Positions 54,287 to 62,082 of a stretch of DNA of 64,000 bases are shown one piece after another. The notes below the pieces were generated by a model. It was not told the DNA's origin and did no database searches. It saw only the letters and a list, made by a program, of their open reading frames with translations. The DNA is from Talaromyces rugulosus (Eukaryota > Ascomycota > Eurotiomycetes > Eurotiales > Trichocomaceae): the NCBI RefSeq assembly GCF_013368755.1, contig NC_049566.1, positions 4,030,001 to 4,094,000 on the forward strand. Reading direction: 5' to 3'. Numbering within the stretch: the stretch's first letter is position 1; every line of letters begins with the position of its first letter. The position numbers and the translations under genes are program-made.

Positions 54287-54544
54287 CTGCGCGGCTTCCC
54301 ACCTGTTAGTTCAGCGCCCATCCTGTGCCACTGAACGACATAATTCCATGTGACATTGTGATCAAAGCCCAACAGGAATCGTACTTGCTATCGAGTCGGT
54401 CGTCACTTGTTGACGACAAAGGTGAAGACCGGTCCTGGGGTCAAAAGTCGCTCGGGGTCTTCTCAAGTCAGGGGTTGACAGGAGGGAAAGGGAAAGGGGA
54501 AAGGGGAGAGAGATTTTATTCTCGTGTGGAATCCTCTAGAAAGC

Positions 54545-54735
54545 ACTAATCCAAACTAGGAATTCGTTCACTTAACTGCTATTATCTTCAATTCGAAAGT
54601 ACATTGATCAGATCTATATATTAAATTGCATATACATTCGATCAAATATATTTCTTCTACTATATTGTCGTGAAGTTGGGCACGAAAAACCTAATTAGGA
54701 AAGGCTGCCATAATACTAGTCCGGATTAAGCTAAG
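54545..54735. repeat. Upstream region duplicated at 56683-56870
   Basis: This segment and 56683-56870 share ordered blocks: CTATTATCTT, ACATTGATCAG, ATTGCATAT / ATTGTATGT, GATC...AT, CCTAAT(T/C)AGGAAAGGCT and a following TATTAGTTC / TACTAGTCC. Both lie upstream of the start of a minus-strand locus with similar intron repeats, so they look like duplicated promoters that have drifted apart, with many A/T changes. Confidence 0.6.
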
Positions 54736-56047
54736 GGTGACTTCATGTTCGCCACCCACCCTAATAAATCAGGTGTGAATAGTTTTGGGCAAATTTGTTG
54801 GGAACTGGCTAAGGTTTATAAAGCCAATAAAGCCAATGATTTTTAACCACTCCCCAAACATCAATTTCCCCTTGTTTGATACCAATAAAGCAAAATAAAT
54901 CCCAGAACCACTTGGAAGAGCAGATAGAGTCAGAAGAGAACATAACTCATTAACTATTCTTTCCCTAAATATGTTTAGTGTCTCAAGAAATGTCCTAGAT
55001 AAAGTTAGAACTTTTACTTCAATCTATAGTCTTTTACAGGGACAGGCTTTTGGTAGTATAATTTAATAGACCCAACTAGCTTATTTAGAAGAGCTCGAGG
55101 AACGTATTGAGACTAAATCAAACTCCATAAAGATTAAAAAGGTTAAACTGGAAACATCTCAGAAAGAAACTGCTCATCCGGGCCTTATAGTTAAAAACCG
55201 CCAAAATTTCTTACCACGAAAATTCCAGCGATCTTAGGTTATCGGCTCAACCTTTGTGTTTCTAAACTGAATGGTCGGGGATTGCAAAAGGCGTGCCATG
55301 ATTTTGACAGGCTGATCGCTAATGCCTATTTCAAATTGCTGCAGGATGGCGTGTTTGGAGTGATTGATCTTGTTATAGATGTTACTTTGTATGTAAGTAT
55401 AGATAGCATAGCTGGACTTACTTAGCCCTTCAAGAACGGATAAAAGACGAACAAAAATAAATGGTTATTGGCCAGGTTGTAATGCGATAGGCATACGTCA
55501 GTGTGAAGGAAGATTAAAGATGCTTCGTTCGGTAGCTATCTTGCTATATACATAAAGGGATCGTCAGAGGATGTTATGTAACATAACGTTATGTGATATA
55601 ATGTTATATGACCTAACGTCTAGTCATGTAATAAATCCTGGTGTCTGAAAAAAGGGGATGGCGTTTTTGTTGTCTATCTGACTGGGCATAAAAGGGTAAA
55701 AGGAAAATGCAAGAAGTGCTAGTCATGCTGTGTTATCACTGTTAAGCTGATTGGATATAGGAGGGCTGAAGATACGACATTATGCTGTGTTAGGGAAGAT
55801 CTTAGGATTAGTGTTGGTCTGGGCTAGGCGAAACAGCTTGTATTGGCAATCGATATTGTAAACTTTGTATTGAATTGCGAACGTTTCGAACTTGTTGCCG
55901 TCGAGGAGAGTATCAGTATACTCCTGTTGGAGGCGGGTTTCGGATGGCTATTGGAGAACCTGCTAGATTTCAGTCAATAGTCTTTTCAATAAATAAGGAA
56001 TATTAGCACTCACTTCTTGATCCCATTGGGGAAGGCAATAATCGCCA
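54736..56047. other. AT-rich region with possible transposon relic and palindromes
   Basis: No intact gene is seen. A plus-strand frame at about 55078-55236 reads AYLEELEERIETKSNSIKIK, followed by more Lys-rich sequence. It resembles the Glu/Lys-rich coiled tail of pogo-type fungal transposases, but upstream frames are broken by stops. At 55571-55618 several overlapping palindromes occur (ACATAACGTTATGT at 55581-55594 is perfect). The A/T bias would fit old repeat-induced point mutation. Confidence 0.4.
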
Positions 56048-56644
56048 TCAGTATCGCTTTCGGGGCCCTTGACCAAAAACCAGAGTGTACAACTTCTTGA
56101 TCGTATCGATGGTGATGTATATGATGACCAACAGCCTCAAGACATTGTCTAGGTGGCCACTGGTGGTGGTCAGGTTGCTGAGGAAGCCCTTGGCCGCAGT
56201 GAAGATACAAAAGAAAATGCGCTCGTCATTGATGTTGTACCGTACCCCGTTCGTTATAGCTATAGTAATGTATCTATGCGGCAGTAGCATCATATTGTTC
56301 GTTACAAACATGTCGAGACCTATAATGTTGAGGTTGAACGTCTGAATTCAAACACAGCTAGTCGCGGAACGTCCAGACATGGCACACACATTGCCTTCTC
56401 ATCATTTCCAACCCAGGGACAACAGATGCAGGGAGAGCATCGAGAGCAGCTGGGTGGCGGCGGAGGTTTGCATATTGAAAGCTGTAACTAATCGATTAGT
56501 ATCAAGAACCTCAGGCTGAAGATGAAGATTGAGGATGAAGATCGACGACGACAACGAAGAGAATGATGATGATGATGATGATGATGGTGATGATACATCA
56601 AATAAGAAGGAGTTACCTACCGATTTGGATTGAAGAAAATTCAA
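56048..56644 (-). CDS. Candidate spliced gene, second copy of the duplicated locus
   Basis: On the minus strand a first exon-like piece (near 56644-56621, NFLQSKS, then GTAGGT) lacks an ATG: the codon in the expected place is TTG. After an intron with an ATC/GAT repeat, an exon from 56481 reads FQYANLRRHPAALDALPASV, continuing VPGLEMMRRQ. A third exon, 56341-56048, gives 97 residues: TFNLNIIGLDMFVTNNMMLL, RYNINDERIFFCIFTAAKGF, LDNVLRLLVIIYITIDTIKK and a basic end. The last exon has one likely membrane or amphipathic segment. No family is recognised. The intron 1 repeats and upstream region resemble those of the 54286 locus, but the exon products do not clearly match. It may be inactive given the missing start. 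Confidence 0.35.
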
Positions 56645-56682
56645 GGGTGTTCAGGATAAGAATTAAAATGGCGAGCGAGGCG

Positions 56683-56870
56683 CACTAGGCTTAATTCGGA
56701 ATTTATTTATTTAAATACTATTATCTTTTTTTAAAAACACATTGATCAGGTCGATATAATAGATTGTATGTAGACTTGATCGTATACATTGTTTTGACTA
56801 CCTTGTCTATTGTTGGATATCACTAACCTAATCAGGAAAGGCTTCTATGCTATTAGTTCAAATAAGGTTA
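56683..56870. repeat. Second copy of the duplicated upstream region
   Basis: Partner of 54545-54735 (see there). It lies directly upstream of the minus-strand candidate gene ending at 56048. Beyond it, up to 57401, the DNA is AT-rich and contains the promoter of the S28 peptidase, with TATTTAAAG at 57291-57299 about 100 nt before its ATG. Confidence 0.6.
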
Positions 56871-57401
56871 GAAGAGTTTAAGAAAAAGCAAGAAGGAATC
56901 CCCAGTTTATTATGGGCACACACCCCTAAATCTAAATAGAAAAGACTATATTGGACGGATTGGATTTAGGGCGGGCGCCCGCAACAATTCTCAGTCCAAT
57001 AATACGTACGTAGCTTTCCAAGACTATATCCCTTTCTTCTACAGGGCTGATGGAGTTCGCTGGTGCCAAGACGGCGATCACAGACAAAAATTAAATAAAA
57101 ATAAAAGCGCGAACCACTCTCCCAGGGCTGACGTTTTAACCCCGTTTTGGCATGGTATAGGAGTTTAGCTGGGGTCCCAACTAAGCCACTCTTGTAGGGA
57201 ATCTAGCGCTGCTGTTTTAGTCGGTGTAGACGCTGGGGTTACATAACAGCTGAGACAGGAAGGTTTGTCTCAGTCTGATTTTTTGTCAGCCTATTTAAAG
57301 TTAGTACGGGGTATAATCATTTTTAGAGATGTTGGCTGGTGGGCTACTTATAGCCCAGCCGCATCTACTTTCCAAATGGTAGTTTTTCATGCACCATCAA
57401 G

Positions 57402-58982
57402 ATGAAGTATCTACACCTGCTCAGTCTAGGCCTCGCGCCTCTGGCAGCATGCGCCTCCTTCTCAGAGCACAACTTCTCCGTCCCAATTGACCATTTCCAC
57501 AACGAGACTCACTACGAACCACACACCAACGCCTTCTTCAACCTGCGCTACTGGCTCGATGCTAGCCAATACCAACCCGGCGGCCCCGTTTTTGTCATGG
57601 CAGGCGGCGAGACAGACGCCTCTGCAATCTTGCCTGTTCTCTCGCATGGCATTTTCGCGAAGCTGATGAAGACGTACCATGGCGTTGGCCTGGTGCTAGA
57701 GCATCGCTACTACGGCACTAGTTACCCAGTCGACCAGGTCACGCCCGAGAGTCTCAGGTTTTTGACCACGGAGCAGGCCATGGCGGACTATGCTTATTTC
57801 GCGGAGCATGTTACTCTGCCCGGTATGGAACATGTTGATATCACACCGCAGAGTAAAAATGGGTCGACCCCGTGGATTGCCTATGGCGTGTCGTATGCCG
57901 GTGGCTTTGTTTCATTTCTGCGCAAGCTCTATCCGGATACCTTCTACGGGGCGATTTCCTCATCTGGAACGACTGCTGCAGTTGTCGACTTCTGGAAATA
58001 CTTTGAGCCTATCCGCCAGTACGCGCCTGCAGCATGTGTCTCGGCGATTCAGGACTTTGCAGATATCTTTGACCGCGTGCTAATCGACCACGCTGACAAC
58101 AAGACGCTGGCGCTGCAACTGAAAACTGCGGTGGGCGCCAAGAATGATACTAGCAATGTGCAATTTGTTCAGCAGCTGGCCCAGGGTGTAACCTCGTGGC
58201 AGTCCCGGAATTGGAATCCGCCAAATGGATCGTTGTTTTTCCATGATTTTTGTGGGAATATCACGGCTTCGGATCATGTGTTGTATGAGGATATAGTCCC
58301 AACCAAGGACTTTTTCAAGGGGATTGTTGGGCTGGCTGGGTATAATGCTTCAGACAAGGATTTGGTGACGAGGGTTGTCAACCAAGCGGGCTTTTTCAAG
58401 AATCGGCTCTTCAAATTCATTAACCCTTCAACCTCCTCCTCTTCTTCTTCGTCCTCTGGAGAAATAGCTGCAACAAATGATACCGTCCTCCCCAGAAGCG
58501 ACGGGTTCAACTGGGTATACCAGCAATGCACGGAATGGGGCAATTTCCACACCGGCGCAGGATACCCAGAGCACATTCGTCCCCTTATTTCCCGCCTCAT
58601 TAACGTCGCCTCCCAATCCACAACCTGTGCCATGTTCGATGTCACCTCCCCGCCAGATATACAACGCATAAACCGCTACGGCGGTCTGAATTTTACGTTC
58701 CCCCGTGTAGCTGCGATTGGCGGGTTTGCGGACCCATGGCGTGCAGCAACCCCTCTAGCGGAAGAGTTGTACCCGCTTCGTCCGTCGACGGATGATGAGC
58801 CGGTCATTCAGATTGATTTGCATGAGGATGAGGTTTATGATGGTCTGCGTGGTGCCGTGCACCATTGGGAAATAGTAGGCGAGGCAACGGATACGTTTCC
58901 GGTAGGGCTGCCGCCAAAAGGGATTACGGATGCGTGGGACGAGATTATTCGGTTCGTTGGGGTGTGGTTGAAGGATAGATGA
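57402..58982 (+). CDS. Secreted serine peptidase, family S28 (Pro-X carboxypeptidase-like)
   Basis: Intronless gene of 526 residues. A signal peptide (MKYLHLLSLGLAPLAACA) is followed by FSVPIDHFHNETHYEPHTNAFFNLRYWLD, the usual S28 start. The catalytic triad is visible: Ser164 in GVSYAGGF, Asp444 in GGFADPWR and His487/488 in GAVHHWEI. EHRYYGTSYPVD is a family hallmark. Several N-x-S/T sequons fit secretion. A Ser run (STSSSSSSSSGE near residue 345) is an insertion in a variable loop. Members cleave after proline at acidic pH, from the C-terminus or N-terminus of peptides, and help fungi digest Pro-rich protein. It is the first conserved gene after the 9 kb unusual block. Confidence 0.94.
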   Translation: MKYLHLLSLGLAPLAACASFSEHNFSVPIDHFHNETHYEPHTNAFFNLRYWLDASQYQPGGPVFVMAGGETDASAILPVLSHGIFAKLMKTYHGVGLVLEHRYYGTSYPVDQVTPESLRFLTTEQAMADYAYFAEHVTLPGMEHVDITPQSKNGSTPWIAYGVSYAGGFVSFLRKLYPDTFYGAISSSGTTAAVVDFWKYFEPIRQYAPAACVSAIQDFADIFDRVLIDHADNKTLALQLKTAVGAKNDTSNVQFVQQLAQGVTSWQSRNWNPPNGSLFFHDFCGNITASDHVLYEDIVPTKDFFKGIVGLAGYNASDKDLVTRVVNQAGFFKNRLFKFINPSTSSSSSSSSGEIAATNDTVLPRSDGFNWVYQQCTEWGNFHTGAGYPEHIRPLISRLINVASQSTTCAMFDVTSPPDIQRINRYGGLNFTFPRVAAIGGFADPWRAATPLAEELYPLRPSTDDEPVIQIDLHEDEVYDGLRGAVHHWEIVGEATDTFPVGLPPKGITDAWDEIIRFVGVWLKDR

Positions 58983-60243
58983 TGTGTTTGTAAAAGTTGA
59001 TTTGTATAGAAAAGAAGACTGGCTTTCAGAAACTTGCGGCCTGCAATATATCTAATATTTTTGTATTATAAACGTTCAAATGTTACAAGATTGAATTTCT
59101 CACTATTTATACTTCATTCCAAAGTGTGTGTTGAGCGTTGAATAATTCTGGGACGACGCCCGATAATAAAGGAATGAAACTAAGTGAAGTTTTAAAGGCT
59201 GATACTTGACTCGGAATTGGCTCTCTTGCTTGTATACCAAGGTTAATTACGAGGTTTATGCATGCTCCACTAACAAAGTCGGTTAGTTTTCAAGGTCCCC
59301 CGACTGACACAAGCATCTTCAACGAGGGTACATCAGTCAACGGCACAACCATTGCAACAAAGGCCCAAATCTGCTTCGACACCACCAAACCCGCATTAGG
59401 GCTGGTGAAAACACATACTAAAGGACCCTGTAACGGCAGTTGTGGGCAGGAAGATCATGGCCATTACGGCAATAATCTTCATGGAAGCAGTATCAGCTTT
59501 TGTGTGTCGCGAGCGACATCAGTGTTAACCTCACTACCCTGCTGCGTCACTAAATTAAAAACAAAATTCATTGCCATACCTTTGCAGGAGTTGTAACTAG
59601 ATAGCCACTAGTTTAGGGAATGTAACGAGTCTAGATTGTACATGAGACCATATTCCATCGTACAAAAAAAAGAGTCATTGATCTTATCACGTCTCAGCCC
59701 CGTTACTTGATCATGTCGCATGTACCAAAAGCGAGGCTTCGGCCGTCTTTACTTGCCCAAAGTCGGTACATGATATCGCTGCTTAGCTTAAAAACTTATA
59801 TCAATGCAAGATAGCCTATACAGTTGTGTATTAGCGTCATACAAGGCAAGGTGATGTCCTTGAACTAGAAGCTGTAGCGATTGGTCATTGTAGAAATTCT
59901 GCCTGCACTAGTCCTGATATGGTATTTTGATAAGATGATGTCATATTGATCATCCGCCTGAACAGCCCGAATTGACTTGGATCTCACTACGTACAAGACA
60001 ATTAACGAAATTTCTTTATATTCAAAACATTGCTTCTTGAGGCGTACTCTAAATATGCATCAACGGCGTGACAGCCACACGTCTTGGTTGCGTCAACGAT
60101 GGCAATGGCGACGCTGAGACTGTACCTCACTGGCTATCCAGATAAGACGGGGTGGTGGCACTTTCCACCCATCGTACTTATAAACCACGTAGACTTGATA
60201 TCTAAAACAGCTACCACAGCAATATTTTTGAGAGAGAGAAAAA
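58983..60243. other. Intergenic region
   Basis: 1.26 kb between two plus-strand genes. A 112-codon frame at 59258-59596 has no motif and is probably chance. An 8-A run is at 59663-59670. The last ~150 nt, with TATAAACCACG at 60179, are the likely promoter of the SMP-domain gene. Confidence 0.45.
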
Positions 60244-60715
60244 ATGACCCACCAACAACCACGATCAACACTCCAGTTCCGCAACCTCGTGCATCAACGA
60301 GCTCGCCAGAACGAGCCTCTTTCAAACGAAGAGGTTGCCCAGATTACTCGTGAATCGACGGAATTAGCTGGCGTTGACCCGGGTGAGTTTCTCCATCTTA
60401 TCAACATATTTGTCACTTGCGCTGAATCGATACCCCTCCCGAAAAGCACCCGGAGACCCAAACCAATCGCAGTGGCTCGAATCTGCAAACAACGTGCTAC
60501 ACGAAAAGCCAGCTAGTGCAATAACTAAACAAGATGCCAAGAATATTCATCGACAGGAGGTTAGTTTTGAATTTGCCCTACTTTTGAACGAGACCTGGGG
60601 ATTATGAGCGGCAGATAAACTGAGTTGTGTATAGATGAGGGCTTTTCAGGATTTGCCTGCGCAGGGATCAGTGGCGAGTCATGTTCAGAGTCAGGCTGAT
60701 CGGAATGAGGATTAG
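60244..60715 (+). CDS. SMP-domain (seed maturation protein-like) small protein
   Basis: Three exons, 60244-60382, 60447-60559 and 60635-60715, give 110 residues with exact phases (introns 64 and 75 nt). The product reads MTHQQPRSTLQFRNLVHQRARQNEPLSNEEVAQITRES and goes on through SANNVLHEKPASAITKQDAKNIHRQEMRAFQDLPAQGSVASHVQSQADRNED. The SAITKQDAKNIHRQEMRA...GSVASHVQSQAD pattern is that of the SMP domain found in plant late-embryogenesis proteins and in small fungal proteins. It is hydrophilic and has no signal peptide. A protective role in dormancy or desiccation (for example in conidia) is inferred from the plant family only. Confidence 0.85.
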
Positions 60716-61002
60716 TAGATAGCGGTAGATGTTATCCATTAAATAAAAGGGTTTGTTCGTGGCCATTCTCGCATGTAAGTTTCGAGGGCCCTCCGATGGC
60801 GATTATCACTAGATAGGGAACTTGCTCATCGCTCTAGCCCATCATATAAAGGCTTCCAGCTCTTGTGATCCTCGTTTATAGTGTGGGTTGGGCAAGATAA
60901 TATCTTACAGGGAGAGAACTATCCAGTAAGCTATAAAGAAGGCCCCCGGTCTTAATTATAATTATTATCTAGTCACTTAAAAGAGCAACAAACTATAGTC
61001 GA

Positions 61003-62082
61003 CTACCGCACGAGAACGCCACGATACCGCATCTTCCCCGTCTTGAGCTTCTCAATCGCTTCTTCGGCACCCTCTACGGTCATCGGAAACGTCTCCACGG
61101 TGGGCACAATGTTGTGTTGCGCGACAAAGTCGAGCAATTTGTTGATCGTCGAGCGCGACGCCGTCAGGGAGGCCTGGATTCGGATTCCCTTGGTGATCAT
61201 CCCGGTCAGCCTGACCGGAGTGTTCTCGCCGGATACGCCGAGAGGATAGATTGCGCCGTTGACGGACATTAGTTCAAAGAGTCTGGAATAGCATGAACTG
61301 TTAGCATGGAACATGGAAATATGGAACAGAAAGAAAAAAACTAACGTGTTAAAGCCTTCGCTTGGTGCCTTGGCTGTCAATATCAAATGCTTCAACCCAC
61401 GCTCATCCCACCCCTCGGGCTTCCCCTTGGTCGGGTCAAAGACGTAAAACTCGTTCGCTCCATAGCTCATCGCCTCAGCCCTCTTATCCTCTGATCTCGA
61501 CAGCACAACGACATGACAGCCTATACCAGCAGCCAACTTGATAGCCAAATGGCCTAGTCCACCAATACCCATAATGCCCACACGATCCGTCGGCCTAACA
61601 TCGTAGTCGTTCAGGATAGTAAAAATAGTCGCGCCGGCGCATAGCATGGGCGCGGCGTTTTCACTCGTATAGCCCTCTGGAATCTTAAACACAGTGTTTG
61701 CACTCCACACCACACCAGACGCAAACGAGCCCATATTGACGAGTTTGCGCGAGTAGTCGCTCCGGTTCACGCAGTACTGATCGACACCCGTCAGACAGCT
61801 CTCGCACGCGCCGCACACCGAGTGCGTAAAGCCAAATCCCACTCTGTCCCCCTCGCTCAAGTTGGTAACGCCCTCGCCGAGTTTGCGCACGATCCCGATA
61901 CCTTCATGCCCCAAAACGGTACCTCGTGTGAGCTGGCTGAGGTCGGTGCCGCAGAGGCCCGAGTGTGTCGTCTCAATGTAAACTTGCCCATACCCAAGAG
62001 TCGCTTCGATGGTGCCTTCGGCAACTGCGCCGGACGGGGCCGTGCCGTGGAGCACTTTGAGGTTGTATTTCTGTTCAGCCAT
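61003..62082 (-). CDS. Zinc-dependent alcohol dehydrogenase (MDR superfamily)
   Basis: Two exons on the minus strand, 62082-61346 and 61282-61003, give 338 residues. The 63 nt intron (GTTAGT..TTCCAG with GCTAAC) reads through in frame and would insert a 21-residue hydrophobic piece (LVFFFLFHISMFHANSSCYSR) if retained. Catalytic zinc ligands are Cys in HSGLCGTD, His-Glu in GHEGIG and Cys near LCAGAT. The structural zinc site is CGACESCLTGVDQYC. The nucleotide-binding loop is GIMGIGGLGHLAIKLA. It interconverts an alcohol and an aldehyde or ketone using NAD(P)H. The sequence lies nearer to the CAD/YahK type than to classical yeast Adh1, so NADP(H) is likely. The substrate is unknown. Confidence 0.92.
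   Translation of the reverse strand: MAEQKYNLKVLHGTAPSGAVAEGTIEATLGYGQVYIETTHSGLCGTDLSQLTRGTVLGHEGIGIVRKLGEGVTNLSEGDRVGFGFTHSVCGACESCLTGVDQYCVNRSDYSRKLVNMGSFASGVVWSANTVFKIPEGYTSENAAPMLCAGATIFTILNDYDVRPTDRVGIMGIGGLGHLAIKLAAGIGCHVVVLSRSEDKRAEAMSYGANEFYVFDPTKGKPEGWDERGLKHLILTAKAPSEGFNTLVFFFLFHISMFHANSSCYSRLFELMSVNGAIYPLGVSGENTPVRLTGMITKGIRIQASLTASRSTINKLLDFVAQHNIVPTVETFPMTVEGAEEAIEKLKTGKMRYRGVLVR

Noticed and set aside
59258..59596. 112-codon frame between the S28 peptidase and the SMP-domain gene
   Set aside because: No motif, no clear start context, AT-rich flanks; likely chance.
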